Part shown: piece after piece, positions 8,481-18,086 of the stretch
How positions within the stretch are numbered: the first letter of the stretch is position 1
Layout: each line of letters starts with the position of its first letter
Assembly: GCF_002072155.1 (NCBI RefSeq)
Contig: NZ_BDIY01000011.1
Coordinates: 1 to 64,000, forward strand
Reading direction: 5' to 3'
DNA: 64,000 bases
Origin: Roseovarius sp. A-2
GTDB taxonomy: Bacteria; Pseudomonadota; Alphaproteobacteria; Rhodobacterales; Rhodobacteraceae
Program-made: the position numbers and the translations under genes
Notes under the pieces: model-generated
What the model was told of the DNA's origin: nothing
The model's database searches: none
The model's input: only the letters and a program-made list of their open reading frames with translations

Positions 8481-8505
8481 CCGGGCGGGATTCGCCCGGT
8501 CTTTT
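8481..8505 (+). terminator. Intrinsic terminator
   Basis: CCGGGCG (8481-8487) and CGCCCGG (8493-8499) make a 7-bp GC stem with a 5-base loop, followed by TCTTTTG. It lies after the two small ORFs and would end their transcript before the tRNA-Thr gene, which reads the other way. Confidence 0.75.
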
Positions 8506-8608
8506 GTATGGTTGTGAGATCTAGTGACAAATCGGGTGACAAGGTAAAGTATCACAAGGCGAGGTTTGGCTGCCGATCCCTCTAATATATTGTTTTATTG
8601 ATATTTAA

Positions 8609-8684
8609 TGGTGCCCCCACACGGACTCGAACCGCGGACCTACTGATTACAAATCAGTTGCTCTACCAGCTGAGCTATAGGGGC
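8609..8684 (-). tRNA. tRNA-Thr (anticodon UGU)
   Basis: A 76-nt cloverleaf including an encoded CCA. Acceptor GCCCCTA pairs with TGGGGGC; the D arm starts at GCTC; the anticodon stem CTGAT/ATCAG encloses TTTGTAA with anticodon UGU; the T arm carries GGTTCGAGTCC. The gene stands alone, with the XRE module on one side and a LysR gene on the other. Confidence 0.97.
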
Positions 8685-8819
8685 TGATGACGATTGCCTC
8701 GCATCCGCACATCGAGGGCCGATTAGCATAGGGCATGATGCCGCGCAACGGGCAAAATGGGCGGATCGTCGGAGATATGTGGCCTGCGGTCAGGCAAGAA
8801 CAATCGCGCGGCAAACGGT

Positions 8820-9731
8820 CTAGCGCGGCAGCAGATCCTCGTCCTCGGTCTGCCCCGAGAGCCAATCGCGGAACATGAGCAGTGACGGATCCCGGCCGTT
8901 CTCTTGTGGCCAGACAAGGTAATAGGCACCCGGCATCACGGTTGTCTCGCCCCAGACGCGGGTCAATCGTCCCGTCGCCAGATCCTGTTCTGCCAGGTAA
9001 TCCGGCAGGAGCGCCACGCCCAGACCGTGCAACGCTGCCTGCGTAATGGTTGAGAATTGATCATAGATTGTACCGCTTGCGCGCGCCCCTTCAATGCCAT
9101 GCGCGGCGAACCAGTCCACCCAGGCATGGGGCCGCGTTTCGATATGCAGAAGCGGCAGGCGCAGCAGGCCGCGGGCAGAGGTGACCGGGGGGTGGGCGGC
9201 CAGTAGATCGGGCGCTGCAACCGGCAGAACCGCCTCTGTCTTCAGCCGCAGCGCATCGGTTCCCGGCCAATCTGCATTGCCGAAATGTATCGCCGCATCA
9301 AAGGGTTCAGAGGCGAAGTTGAATGGTTTGAGCCGGGTGGAGAGGTTGATCGTCACCTCCGGGTGGCGACGCGCAAAATCCGCGAGGCGCGGCACCAGCC
9401 AACGCATGCCGAATGTGGGCAGGATTGCAAGGCTCAGACTGCCGCCGACCGGGTTTACCGTTATGTTGACCGACGCTTGCGCGATCTGCTGCAAGGCACC
9501 GCGCACCTTGTCGGCATAGACCGCCGCGTCAGGCGTCAGGCGCATGCTGCGCCCCTGCCGGAGGAATAGCGTCACACCAAGCTGATTTTCAAGCGTTTTC
9601 AATTGCCTGCTGACCGCACTTTGTGTCAGTGCCAGTTCCTCGGCGGCGGCGGTAGCGCTATCCAGGCGGTCCAGCGCCTCGAGCGCGCGCAGCGAGGAGA
9701 TCGAGGGCAGGAAGCGGCGGGGCAGGGTCAT
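8820..9731 (-). CDS. LysR-family (GcvA/GcdR-like) transcriptional regulator
   Basis: A 303-residue LysR protein of the GcvA subgroup ([16 protein letters not shown]; recognition region around 28-52). It is divergent from a glutaryl-CoA dehydrogenase gene across 102 bases. In Pseudomonas and relatives a regulator in this position (GcdR) activates gcdH in response to glutarate, and the same role is likely here. A perfect 14-bp palindrome lies 10 bases upstream of its start, suitable for autorepression. Confidence 0.88.
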   Translation of the reverse strand: MTLPRRFLPSISSLRALEALDRLDSATAAAEELALTQSAVSRQLKTLENQLGVTLFLRQGRSMRLTPDAAVYADKVRGALQQIAQASVNITVNPVGGSLSLAILPTFGMRWLVPRLADFARRHPEVTINLSTRLKPFNFASEPFDAAIHFGNADWPGTDALRLKTEAVLPVAAPDLLAAHPPVTSARGLLRLPLLHIETRPHAWVDWFAAHGIEGARASGTIYDQFSTITQAALHGLGVALLPDYLAEQDLATGRLTRVWGETTVMPGAYYLVWPQENGRDPSLLMFRDWLSGQTEDEDLLPR

Positions 9732-9740
9732 ACTTGCGAA

Positions 9741-9754
9741 AAACTCATGAGTTT
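9741..9754. promoter_or_regulatory. Perfect 14-bp palindrome upstream of the LysR gene
   Basis: AAACTCATGAGTTT reads the same on both strands and begins 10 bases before the LysR start codon, about 80 bases before the gcdH start. It overlaps where the LysR ribosome site and leader would be, so binding there would mainly affect the regulator's own gene. Likely operator for the adjacent LysR protein. Confidence 0.5.
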
Positions 9755-9833
9755 ATGTGAATTTATCGTTATTCAGGCAGGTTTGGCCAGTGTAAGTTGC
9801 CTGCGACTGATAAAAATGCATGAGGATTGCGCC

Positions 9834-11057
9834 ATGAATGCCAATACCCCCACGCTGCGCGCCAAGGATGCGCCGGATCTCAACTCTTTCGAGTGGAGCG
9901 ATCCGTTCCGCCTGAGTGACCAACTCTCGGAAGAGGAGCGCATGATCGCCGAAAGCGCCCGCACCTTCGCGCAGGAGAGCCTGCAACCGCGGGTTATTGA
10001 TGCCTATCGCGAAGAGCGGGTGGAGCCGGAAATCTTCAGTGAAATGGGGCGGATGGGCCTGTTGGGCACGACCATCCCCGAGGAATATGGCGGGCTGGGA
10101 TCAAGCTATGTAAGCTACGGTCTGGTGGCGCGCGAGATCGAACGGGTCGATTCGGGCTATCGTTCAATGATGAGCGTGCAAAGCTCGCTGGTGATGTATC
10201 CGATCTACGCCTATGGCAGCGAGGAGCAGCGCCGCAAATACCTGCCGGGGCTGGCGAGTGGCGACCTGATCGGCTGTTTTGGCCTGACCGAGCCCGATGC
10301 GGGTAGCGATCCGGCGGGCATGAAGACCCGCGCGGTACGCACCGACACGGGTTATCGGCTGACCGGCTCCAAGATGTGGATTTCCAACAGCCCGATTGCC
10401 GATGTCTTCGTCATCTGGGCCAAATCCGAGGCGCATGACGGCAAGATCCGGGGCTTCGTGCTTGAAAAGGGAATGACGGGCCTGAGTGCGCCCAAGGTGG
10501 GCGGCAAGTTGAGCTTGCGCGCCTCGGTCACCGGCGAGATCGTGATGGATGGCGTCGAGGTGCCAGAATCGGCACTTTTGCCTAATGTTCAGGGGCTTAA
10601 GGGACCTTTTGGATGTTTGAACCGGGCCCGTTACGGCATCGCCTGGGGCGTCATGGGCGCGGCGGAGTTCTGCTGGCACGCATCGCGGCAGTATGGCCTT
10701 GACCGCAAGCAGTTCAACCGCCCGCTGGCGCAGACGCAACTCTTTCAGCTCAAGCTGGCAAACATGCAGACCGAGATTGCGCTTGGCCTGCAGGCGGCGC
10801 TGCGCGTCGGGCGGCTTATGGACGAAGCCAATGCCGCGCCCGAGATGATCAGCCTGATCAAGCGCAACAATTGCGGCAAGGCATTGGAGATTGCACGCCA
10901 CGCCCGTGACATGCATGGTGGTAACGGGATTTCAGAGGAATTTCAGGTCATTCGCCACATGGTCAATCTGGAGACGGTCAACACTTACGAGGGAACGCAT
11001 GATGTGCATGCCCTGATCCTGGGCCGTGCGCAGACCGGGTTGCAGGCGTTTTTCTAA
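9834..11057 (+). CDS. gcdH: Glutaryl-CoA dehydrogenase
   Basis: A 407-residue acyl-CoA dehydrogenase-family flavoprotein that oxidatively decarboxylates glutaryl-CoA to crotonyl-CoA in lysine, tryptophan and glutarate breakdown. The glutaryl-CoA branch is recognised by the C-terminal [18 protein letters not shown], where E386 is the catalytic base, and by the FAD-contact [13 protein letters not shown] and the MWISNSP strand. The start at 9834 follows GAGGATTGC; ATGs at 9816 and 9820 are less well placed. It faces a GcdR-like LysR gene, the usual arrangement for induction by glutarate. The CaiB-type CoA-transferase that often accompanies it is not in this window. Confidence 0.93.
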   Translation: MNANTPTLRAKDAPDLNSFEWSDPFRLSDQLSEEERMIAESARTFAQESLQPRVIDAYREERVEPEIFSEMGRMGLLGTTIPEEYGGLGSSYVSYGLVAREIERVDSGYRSMMSVQSSLVMYPIYAYGSEEQRRKYLPGLASGDLIGCFGLTEPDAGSDPAGMKTRAVRTDTGYRLTGSKMWISNSPIADVFVIWAKSEAHDGKIRGFVLEKGMTGLSAPKVGGKLSLRASVTGEIVMDGVEVPESALLPNVQGLKGPFGCLNRARYGIAWGVMGAAEFCWHASRQYGLDRKQFNRPLAQTQLFQLKLANMQTEIALGLQAALRVGRLMDEANAAPEMISLIKRNNCGKALEIARHARDMHGGNGISEEFQVIRHMVNLETVNTYEGTHDVHALILGRAQTGLQAFF

Positions 11058-11118
11058 GGTGAGGAATGGGGCGCAGGTCTCTGATATTAATATGTAAAAG
11101 ATCAAGGGGCTGCCGCGT

Positions 11119-12381
11119 ATGAGCGGCCCGCTCTCCTCGCTTTGGCAGGCGAGCGCGGCGGAGGTGTTCGCAGCGCCTGCATTGCAGGGCGAACGCAGCG
11201 TAGATCTGGCTATCGTGGGGGGCGGATATACCGGCCTATCGGCGGCGCTGGAGGGGGCCGGACAGGGCGCAGATGTCACCCTGCTTGAGGCCGAGACCGT
11301 CGGGCATGGCGGCTCCGGGCGCAATGTCGGGCTGGTCAATGCCGGGCTCTGGCTGCCCCCTGATGAGGTCTGCAAGACGCTCGGTCAGGCGGCGGGTGAG
11401 CGGCTCAACTCTGTATTGGCCGGGGCGCCGGATGTCGTCTTTGACCTGATCGCGCGGCATGCCATCGCCTGCGAGCCGGTACGCAATGGCACGCTGCATC
11501 TGGCGCATGCGCCCAAGGGCGTGGCGCAATTGCGCGAACGGCTGGCGCAGATGCAGGCGCGCGGCGCGCCGGTGCGGCTGTTGGATCATACAGAGATCGC
11601 GGCGCGCACCGGAACTGACCGGTTTCACGGCGGATTGCATGATCCGCGCGCGGGCACGATTCAGCCCCTGGCCTATGCGCGCGGACTGGCGCGCGCGGCC
11701 GCAAGGCAGGGCGCGCGGCTGCACGAGCAGAGCCCGGTCACGGCGGCCACGCGCCATGGCGGGCAATGGGTGATCCACACGCCGGGCGGCAAGCTGCGCG
11801 CAAAGCATCTGCTCATGGCGACCAACGCCTATCACTGCCCCGCGCCCCCCGTGCGCCTGCCCGAGATGCCGGTGGTGCAATTCTACCAACTGGCAACGGA
11901 GCCGTTGGGCGACAACCTCGCGCGCGACATTCTGGCGGGCGGCGAAGGGTGCTGGGATACCGGTTTGGTGATGACCTCGCTGCGCCGCGATGCGGTGGGG
12001 CGGATTATCCTGGGCGGCATGGGCGGCGAGGCGAGCGCACATGCCGACTGGGCAGAACGCAAGCTGGTGCAGCTTTTCCCGCGCCTGCGCGGAACCGGGA
12101 TCAACCACGCCTGGGCGGGGCGCATCGCGATGACCGGCGACCACCTGCCACGGATTCAGCGCATCGGGCAGGGCGGTCTTGCGGTCTATGGTTATTCCGG
12201 GCGCGGCATCGCGCCGGGCACGGTGTTTGGCCGGGCCGCCGCGCGCGCCCTTCTGAACGGCCAGGAAGACGATCTGCCGGTAAGGGTCGTCGAGGCGCAT
12301 CGCGAGCCGTTCGCGGGGCTGCGAACCCTCTATTACGAGACCGGTGCGCGGATGGTGCACCTGATCGCCGCGCGCGGCTGA
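11119..12381 (+). CDS. OrdL/PuuB-like FAD-dependent amine or amino-acid oxidoreductase
   Basis: A 420-residue DAO-family flavoenzyme. The FAD-binding motif VDLAIVGGGYTGLSAAL lies at about 28-44, then GHGGSGRNVG binds the flavin; the C-terminal half has the substrate cap and a closing YGYSGRGIAPGTVFGR flavin contact. Closest named relatives are gamma-glutamylputrescine oxidase (PuuB/OrdL) and similar secondary-amine oxidases. It begins 61 bases after gcdH on the same strand, so it may be cotranscribed and linked to lysine or polyamine breakdown. Substrate not determinable from sequence. Confidence 0.82.
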   Translation: MSGPLSSLWQASAAEVFAAPALQGERSVDLAIVGGGYTGLSAALEGAGQGADVTLLEAETVGHGGSGRNVGLVNAGLWLPPDEVCKTLGQAAGERLNSVLAGAPDVVFDLIARHAIACEPVRNGTLHLAHAPKGVAQLRERLAQMQARGAPVRLLDHTEIAARTGTDRFHGGLHDPRAGTIQPLAYARGLARAAARQGARLHEQSPVTAATRHGGQWVIHTPGGKLRAKHLLMATNAYHCPAPPVRLPEMPVVQFYQLATEPLGDNLARDILAGGEGCWDTGLVMTSLRRDAVGRIILGGMGGEASAHADWAERKLVQLFPRLRGTGINHAWAGRIAMTGDHLPRIQRIGQGGLAVYGYSGRGIAPGTVFGRAAARALLNGQEDDLPVRVVEAHREPFAGLRTLYYETGARMVHLIAARG

Positions 12382-12474
12382 GCAAATTCGCACACAGAGT
12401 GTTGATTGGCCGGGCATTGAGCAGACGGCAAAGCCGGCTATGTGCTCCAGACGTTGTGTAAAAGGAATATGACA

Positions 12475-13878
12475 ATGGCCCTGACCGAGAGCGGCGGCAG
12501 CTTCACCCAAGGCAATCTTTTCCGGCATGTGTCGGTGATGTCCTTCACGTCGAGCATCGGGCTGATGGCGATCTTTGCCGTCGATCTCATTGATATCGTG
12601 TTCATTTCCATGTTGGGGCGCGAGGAGCTGGCAGCTGCGGCGGGCTATGCGAGCGCGCTGATGTTCTTTGCCAGTGCCGTCAATATAGGGCTGTCGGTTG
12701 CGGCGGGCGCATTGGTGGCTCGGGCCGAGGGGGAGCGCAACCGCACAGACGCGCGCGAGTATGCGACCAGCACGGCGGTGATCGCGGTGGCGACCGGCGT
12801 CGTCCTGCCGCTTCTGATGCTGCCGTTTCTCGACGTTCTCTTGGGCCTCATCGGGGCCAGCGGGGCCATGGCAGAAATGGCTTCGAGCTATCTGTGGATC
12901 ATCCTGCCGACGACGTTCCTGTCGGGGTTGTCGATGGTGGCGGTGGCGGTCTTGCGCGCCTACGGTGATGCGCGGGGTGCGATGTATCCCGCGCTTCTCG
13001 GGGCCGGGGTCAACCTCGTCTTCGACCCGATTCTGATCTTTGCCGTCGGGCTTGGCCTTGAAGGGGCCGCCGTGGCGACGGTGCTAGCGCGTCTCGCGAC
13101 GGCGATACTGGCGATAGTCCTCGCGGTGATGCGATATCAGGCCTTTGCCCGGCCACGCCCGCAATGCGTGGCGCGCGATTTCAAGGATGCGGCGGGCATC
13201 GCACTGCCGGCGGTTCTGGGCACGGTGGCGACACCTTTGGGCACCGCCATCGTGACGCGGGAAATGGCGAAATACGGCACTGACGCGGTGGCCGCGATGG
13301 CGGTGATCAACCGGATGGTGCCGGTGGTCTTCTCGGTCGTGCTGGCGTTGTCGGGGGCGATCGGGCCGATTTTCGGGCAGAATTTCGGGGCAGGGCGCAT
13401 GGACCGCGTCTACGAGACCTTTATCGACGGGCTGAAATTCCTGGCGCTTTATGTGCTGGGCATGTCGGCGCTGCTCTTCGTGTTGCGCGCCCCGATTGCG
13501 GACATGTTCGACGCCAATGGCGACATGCGTGCGATCCTTTATCTCTATCTCGGGCCGCTGGCGCTTGGCTCGTTCTTCAACGGTGCGATCTTCGTGGCGA
13601 ACGCGTCGTTCAATAATCTCGGCCACCCCGGCTATTCGACCGGTGTGAACTGGGCGCGGCACACGATCGGCACCTGGCCCTTTGTCCTGGCGTTCGGGAT
13701 GATCTGGGGCGCGCAGGGCGTTCTGGTCGGGCAGGCGCTTGGCGGGGCGGTCTTTGCGGCCTTGGCGGCATGGTTGGCGTTGCGGGTGATCGAGGCACCG
13801 TGCCGCGATCCGCTTGCGGCGCATTACACCTGCCCCGATCAGCGCATGCAGGTGATGACCAACCGCGCGCAGCGTTGA
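12475..13878 (+). CDS. MATE-family multidrug/toxic compound exporter
   Basis: A 467-residue integral membrane protein with twelve hydrophobic segments arranged as two six-helix halves, typical of MATE antiporters that expel cationic organic compounds using Na+ or H+ gradients. The N-terminal half contains FAVDLIDIVFISMLGREELAA-type helices and the second half begins near KDAAGIALPAV. The start at 12475 is 8 bases after AAGGA; an ATG two codons earlier is too close to that site. It follows the FAD oxidoreductase at 93 bases and may share its transcript. Confidence 0.9.
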   Translation: MALTESGGSFTQGNLFRHVSVMSFTSSIGLMAIFAVDLIDIVFISMLGREELAAAAGYASALMFFASAVNIGLSVAAGALVARAEGERNRTDAREYATSTAVIAVATGVVLPLLMLPFLDVLLGLIGASGAMAEMASSYLWIILPTTFLSGLSMVAVAVLRAYGDARGAMYPALLGAGVNLVFDPILIFAVGLGLEGAAVATVLARLATAILAIVLAVMRYQAFARPRPQCVARDFKDAAGIALPAVLGTVATPLGTAIVTREMAKYGTDAVAAMAVINRMVPVVFSVVLALSGAIGPIFGQNFGAGRMDRVYETFIDGLKFLALYVLGMSALLFVLRAPIADMFDANGDMRAILYLYLGPLALGSFFNGAIFVANASFNNLGHPGYSTGVNWARHTIGTWPFVLAFGMIWGAQGVLVGQALGGAVFAALAAWLALRVIEAPCRDPLAAHYTCPDQRMQVMTNRAQR

Positions 13879-13899
13879 GCAGGGCCTTTGGGGATGACA

Positions 13900-13947
13900 C
13901 CGGCACCCTGCACAAGGCTGAGTAATGGGCCTTGCACAGGGCACCGG
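13900..13947. repeat. Long imperfect inverted repeat after the MATE gene
   Basis: Nineteen-base arms at 13900-13918 and 13929-13947 match at 15 of 19 positions when one is reverse-complemented, with two symmetric dinucleotide mismatches and a 10-base loop. It begins 22 bases after the MATE stop. It could be a strong RNA hairpin acting as a terminator without U-run, or a dispersed palindromic element. Confidence 0.55.
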
Positions 13948-14084
13948 ATTCTTGCGCCGATCCAGACCTGCTAAAGCAAGATCGGCTCTGTGCAATGAGT
14001 TTAGCGGATCCTCTTGCTTGCCCGATTAACTCCTATTTGGAACGACCGGTCAATTAACAATTTGGTAAACAGCGCGTGAAACAC

Positions 14085-15023
14085 TCATCGGTTGAGCGGA
14101 AATCCCGGTGTTCCCGTATTTTCAGGGTGATCGGCCAGAAATCGCGCCTTGATCGCGGTCGAGGTTTCGCGGCTGCCGTCATGACTCCAGCCCGGGGGCA
14201 TCACGCAATACTTGAGCCGCTCGCGCCAAGTCAGCCCCGGCTGCGTGGCGTCGCGAAAGATGCTGATCCATTCGTGAAACGCCACGCGGATGGGATTGAA
14301 CGTGCCGAGATTGCGGACGAGGCCGAAATCGACCTTGTCCTCTTCTAACTCGGGCACGAAGGTGCCGAACATCTTGTCCCAGATGATGAACACGCCCGCA
14401 TAGTTGCAATCAAGATAACGTGGGTTGCGCCCGTGATGCACACGGTGATGAGAGGGTGTGTTCATCACGGCCTCGAACCAGCGTGGCATGCGCCCGATCG
14501 CCTCGGTATGGATCCAGAACTGGTAGATCAGGTTGAGCCCGCCGACGAACAGCACCATCCCTGGGTGAAACCCCAGCAGGATCAGCGGCGCGCGCACCAC
14601 CATCATGAACGTGAAGGTTCCGGTCCATGTCTGGCGCAGCGCCGTGGTCAGGTTGTAATGCTGCGAGGAGTGGTGATTGACGTGGCTCGCCCAGACCCAT
14701 CGGATGCGGTGGCCAAAGCGGTGCACCCAGTAATAGCGCAGATCGTCCAGCACAAAGCAGAGCGCGATCACGCCTATGGAAGTGCCGAGATCGAGCGGCG
14801 AGATATTCCACAGCACCATGAAGAACCCGTAAGCGACAAAGCCCAGCAAGATGCCCGACGCCACGTTACCCGCCCCCATTATGAGCGATGTGAGCGCGTC
14901 GCGCGTTTCGTAGCGCCCGCCGCGCCCCTTGATCACGATCCACAAGAGTTCGGCGAGGATGGCGGCGATGAAGAGCGGCACCGCCAAATTCACAACGTCG
15001 GGAAAGGGGGTTATGTCGGTCAT
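14085..15023 (-). CDS. Sterol desaturase-family membrane fatty-acid hydroxylase
   Basis: A 312-residue membrane di-iron enzyme. All histidine clusters of the family are present: HRFGH, HVNHHSSQH, HTEAIG and HHRVHHGRN; several hydrophobic segments lie between 5 and 110. Family members hydroxylate or desaturate sterols, carotenoids, fatty or hopanoid lipids; which one applies here is not evident. The start at 15023 follows AAGGAGACCGC and overlaps the stop of the preceding small membrane protein by ATGA, so the two are translationally coupled and probably act together. Confidence 0.85.
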   Translation of the reverse strand: MTDITPFPDVVNLAVPLFIAAILAELLWIVIKGRGGRYETRDALTSLIMGAGNVASGILLGFVAYGFFMVLWNISPLDLGTSIGVIALCFVLDDLRYYWVHRFGHRIRWVWASHVNHHSSQHYNLTTALRQTWTGTFTFMMVVRAPLILLGFHPGMVLFVGGLNLIYQFWIHTEAIGRMPRWFEAVMNTPSHHRVHHGRNPRYLDCNYAGVFIIWDKMFGTFVPELEEDKVDFGLVRNLGTFNPIRVAFHEWISIFRDATQPGLTWRERLKYCVMPPGWSHDGSRETSTAIKARFLADHPENTGTPGFPLNR

Positions 15024-15412
15024 GCGGTCTCCTTCAACGCGTCTTGCCACGCGGCAACCTCGTCTGGATCAAGGGCGAGGTGAATTTGCGGCGCGGTGTA
15101 GTCGGGCAAGTTGAGCCGCAGCCCGGTCTTGGTCCGGCGTGCCCGCGCGCCGGTGAGGTAGCGCGCGGTGGTATCGGCGCCCATCGGCCAGACCACGCCG
15201 CGCCTGGTCTCGGTCGCGATCAGCGCGGCGGATCGGTTGTCGCAGAGTGTGACATGGATGGGGGCGTCAGCGGGAAATTCGCGTAGCCAGGCTGCCCGCG
15301 CCGCTGCCGTGTCCGGCAGTGTCGCGCGGCGCGACAGGCCGAGCAGATGCAGTAGCACCGCGATGCAAGCGATGCCCACAACGACCATCGGCAACAGGAT
15401 GCTCAGTGGCAT
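15020..15412 (-). CDS. Hypothetical single-pass membrane protein coupled to the desaturase
   Basis: A 130-residue protein with one N-terminal membrane segment (residues 2-27, LSILLPMVVVGIACIAVLLHLL) and a soluble remainder that may be a small beta-rich domain. No family recognised. Its stop overlaps the start of the sterol desaturase-family gene, which points to a joint function such as an accessory or partner for the di-iron enzyme. No cofactor motif is visible. Confidence 0.65.
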   Translation of the reverse strand: MPLSILLPMVVVGIACIAVLLHLLGLSRRATLPDTAAARAAWLREFPADAPIHVTLCDNRSAALIATETRRGVVWPMGADTTARYLTGARARRTKTGLRLNLPDYTAPQIHLALDPDEVAAWQDALKETA

Positions 15413-15458
15413 GCTCTCCTCCCTCCCGCTGGATTTAGCCAGAGGCCGGGCGCATTTG

Positions 15459-16358
15459 TCAAAGGGGGCGTTGCGTCACCCCGCGCCGCCGCCCCTCGCG
15501 CCAGACCAGAAGGCCGGCTCCGCAGAGCACGACCGCCGCCCCGGTGACCGAGACCGAATCCGGCCAGACCCCGAAAATCACCCCATCATAGAGCGCGGCA
15601 AAGACCAGCGCGGTGTAAAAGAATGGGGCGACAAAGCTCGCGTCGCCCCGCGCCACCGCGTTGATGAAACAGCCCTGTGCCAGCGCCATCAGCAGCCCGA
15701 TGCCGATCAGCGCCGCCCATTGCGCGGGCGTGGGTGCGGCCCAGACCCAGATCACCGCAAGCGTCGCGATGCTCAGACCGATTGCGTTGTTGATCAGCAG
15801 GATCTGCCACGGTCCCTCGCACCCCGACAGACGCTTGATGAAGATAAGCTCCGCCCCGAGGCAGATCGCCGCGCCAAGCGCCAGAAGTGCTCCGGGCGCA
15901 ATCGCGCCGCTGCCCGGTCGCATCAGGATCACGGCACCGCACAGGCCGATGGCGGCGGCGCACCAGCGGATGGGACCGACCTTTTCGCGCAGGAGCGGAA
16001 TCGCCAGCATCATTCCGAAAACCGGATTGAGAAAGCTGATCGCCGTGGCATCTGACAGCGGGATGAAGGCGGCGGCGGCGAACATCAGCGTGACCCCGGT
16101 CCAGCCGAAGCAGGAGCGTTTGACATGGGTCGCGAGATCGGGCCGCGTGAGGCGCGGCCGGATCAGCGCCGTCATTGCGGCGATAGCGAGAAAGGCGAAG
16201 AGAAACCGCCCGTGGCTGACCTGCAGCGCATGCAGCGGTGGGCCAAGCGCCTCCGTTCCAAGCGCCTTGGCCAGAAGTGTCGTGCCCGCCAGCAATGCCG
16301 CGGCCAGCAGCGTCAGCCCGGCGGCGAGGCCGGGATCGGGGGGGCGGGGCGTGAACAT
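15459..16358 (-). CDS. EamA/DMT-family transporter
   Basis: A 299-residue membrane protein with ten hydrophobic segments forming two EamA (DUF6) repeats, the layout of drug/metabolite transporters and RhaT/YdcZ-like exporters. The first helix starts at AAGLTLLAAALLAGTTLLAK and the second repeat at about residue 150. It probably exports an amino acid or metabolite; substrate unknown. The start is uncertain: 16358 gives a normal N-terminus; 16382 would add eight residues, and neither has a strong ribosome site. Confidence 0.83.
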   Translation of the reverse strand: MFTPRPPDPGLAAGLTLLAAALLAGTTLLAKALGTEALGPPLHALQVSHGRFLFAFLAIAAMTALIRPRLTRPDLATHVKRSCFGWTGVTLMFAAAAFIPLSDATAISFLNPVFGMMLAIPLLREKVGPIRWCAAAIGLCGAVILMRPGSGAIAPGALLALGAAICLGAELIFIKRLSGCEGPWQILLINNAIGLSIATLAVIWVWAAPTPAQWAALIGIGLLMALAQGCFINAVARGDASFVAPFFYTALVFAALYDGVIFGVWPDSVSVTGAAVVLCGAGLLVWREGRRRGVTQRPL

Positions 16359-16831
16359 GCGCGCAGCTTTGCCGCGCTGCATGTCGGTCTGCAAGCGGTA
16401 ACGGCCCGACACCCGCCGACAAATGCGCGTGACCCATGGCCGGAAAGCGACGCGATGTCGTGCCGGGTTGCGCAGGCGTGGCGGTTTGCGGGCAGGATAT
16501 GTGGAAACAACATCCAAGACCCGAAGACATGCATAACCGCCGCATCCCCGAATGGCTCCGCCACGCGCTCACCCCTCGGTCTGTGGATTCGCAATGTTGG
16601 CGGGCACCGAGGCGATGGCCCGCGACATTCCGCTTTCCCTGACGCGCGAAACCGGCTAAAGCCACGTCATGATCACCAGCGCGACATATACTCCGATCCG
16701 ACGCCGACGCACCCGCGCCTGACGTCCCGTCCCCTCGTGATCCCGGTGCATTCGCGCCAATTTTCCCAAATGATTGACTTGGCCCCGCCCTTGCGGCACT
16801 CAAAGGGCCTCTTGTTGACAAGGAACCTGCC
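16359..16831. other. 473-base divergent intergenic region
   Basis: Lies between the minus-strand EamA gene and the plus-strand argD. No open frame here has a credible ribosome site or family match. Just before argD an AAGGA site (16820-16824) sets its start, and the sequence between about 16680 and 16780 is less GC-rich and could hold the argD promoter and any arginine control site. No canonical ARG box could be identified with confidence. Confidence 0.4.
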
Positions 16832-18007
16832 ATGATCCCGTCGATCCTGCCGACTTACAATCGCGCGCCGCTCTCATTCGTCAAAGGCGAGGGCGCCTGG
16901 CTGATCGAGGCCGATGGCCAACGCTTTCTCGATCTGGGCGCAGGGATCGCGGTAAACGCCATGGGCCACGCGCATCCCGCGCTGGTGGCGGCGCTGACCG
17001 AGCAGGCGGGCAAGCTGTGGCATACCTCGAACCTTTACCAGATCCCTGCGCAGCAGGAACTGGCCGATCGGCTGGTCGAGGCGACGTTTGCCGATACGGT
17101 CTTCTTCACCAATTCCGGCACCGAATCCTGCGAATTGGCGGTCAAGATGGCGCGCAAGTTCTTCCATGACGCAGGCCAGCCGGAGCGCACGGATATCATC
17201 GCCTTTGAAGGCGCGTTTCACGGACGCTCCTCTGCGGGGATCGCGGCTGCCGGATCGGAGAAGATGACCAAGGGCTTCGGGCCGCTTCTGCCCGGCTTCA
17301 AGCATGTGCCCTGGGGCGATCATGACGCGTTCCATGCCGCGATCGACGACAATACCGCCGCGATTCTGATCGAGCCGGTGCAGGGCGAGGGCGGTATTCG
17401 CCCGCTGCCCGATCAATGCCTCAGGGGCTTGCGCGATCTTTGCGACGAGAGGGGCATCCTGCTGATCCTCGACGAGGTCCAATGCGGGGTGGGGCGCACG
17501 GGGCGGCTTTTCGCGCATGAATGGGCGGGCGTCACACCCGATATCATGATGGTCGCCAAGGGCATCGGCGGCGGCTTTCCCCTCGGCGCGGTGCTGGCCA
17601 CGGAGCGCGCCGCTACGGGCATGGGCGCGGGCACGCATGGCTCCACCTATGGCGGCAATCCCCTAGGCTGTGCCGTGGGTTGCGCGGTGATGGAGCATGT
17701 CGCCACGCCGGAGTTCCTGGCCGAGGTCAACCGCAAGGCGGGGCTGATGCGGCAGCGTCTGGAAGGGCTGGTGGCCGCGCATCCCGATATCTTTACCGGC
17801 GTGCGCGGTTTGGGGCTGATGCTGGGGCTGAAATGCAAGACCACCAACACCGATGTGGTCAAGGCGGGCTATGACGCGCTTGTCGCCACCGTGCCCGCCG
17901 CCGACAACGTGATCCGCCTGTTGCCGCCGCTCACCATCACCGACGCTGAAATCGCCGAGGCGGTCACCCGTCTCGACGCCGCCGCCACAGCCCTGGAAAC
18001 CGCCTGA
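16832..18007 (+). CDS. argD: Acetylornithine aminotransferase
   Basis: A 391-residue class III aminotransferase that converts N-acetylglutamate semialdehyde to N-acetylornithine with glutamate, using PLP; it may also act in the succinyl-diaminopimelate step. Diagnostic parts: [37 protein letters not shown] (the Asp contacts PLP) and [14 protein letters not shown] with the Schiff-base lysine. The size and the argF gene 79 bases downstream support ArgD rather than a GABA or ornithine aminotransferase. First gene of an arginine biosynthesis pair. Confidence 0.93.
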   Translation: MIPSILPTYNRAPLSFVKGEGAWLIEADGQRFLDLGAGIAVNAMGHAHPALVAALTEQAGKLWHTSNLYQIPAQQELADRLVEATFADTVFFTNSGTESCELAVKMARKFFHDAGQPERTDIIAFEGAFHGRSSAGIAAAGSEKMTKGFGPLLPGFKHVPWGDHDAFHAAIDDNTAAILIEPVQGEGGIRPLPDQCLRGLRDLCDERGILLILDEVQCGVGRTGRLFAHEWAGVTPDIMMVAKGIGGGFPLGAVLATERAATGMGAGTHGSTYGGNPLGCAVGCAVMEHVATPEFLAEVNRKAGLMRQRLEGLVAAHPDIFTGVRGLGLMLGLKCKTTNTDVVKAGYDALVATVPAADNVIRLLPPLTITDAEIAEAVTRLDAAATALETA

Positions 18008-18014
18008 TTTCACT

Positions 18015-18054
18015 GTTCCCGAAATACTCCGGGGGTGTGGGGGCTGGCCCCCAC
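18015..18054. repeat. Family-type intergenic repeat with GC hairpin
   Basis: Between argD and argF a CCCGAAATACTCCGGGGG stretch runs into GTGGGGGC-TG-GCCCCCAC (18037-18054), an 8-bp perfect stem with a tiny loop. The AAATACTC core recurs in reverse orientation at 20590-20597. From general familiarity, similar ATACTC-plus-GC-hairpin sequences are frequent after genes in Rhodobacteraceae. It may modulate argF readthrough or mRNA stability. Confidence 0.5.
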
Positions 18055-18086
18055 GAGAGGCCCCGATTGAAAAAGCGAACTGCGAC

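Noticed and set aside
11236..12528. A 430-codon minus-strand frame opposite the FAD oxidoreductase
   Set aside because: The plus strand carries complete flavin motifs; the antisense frame has none.
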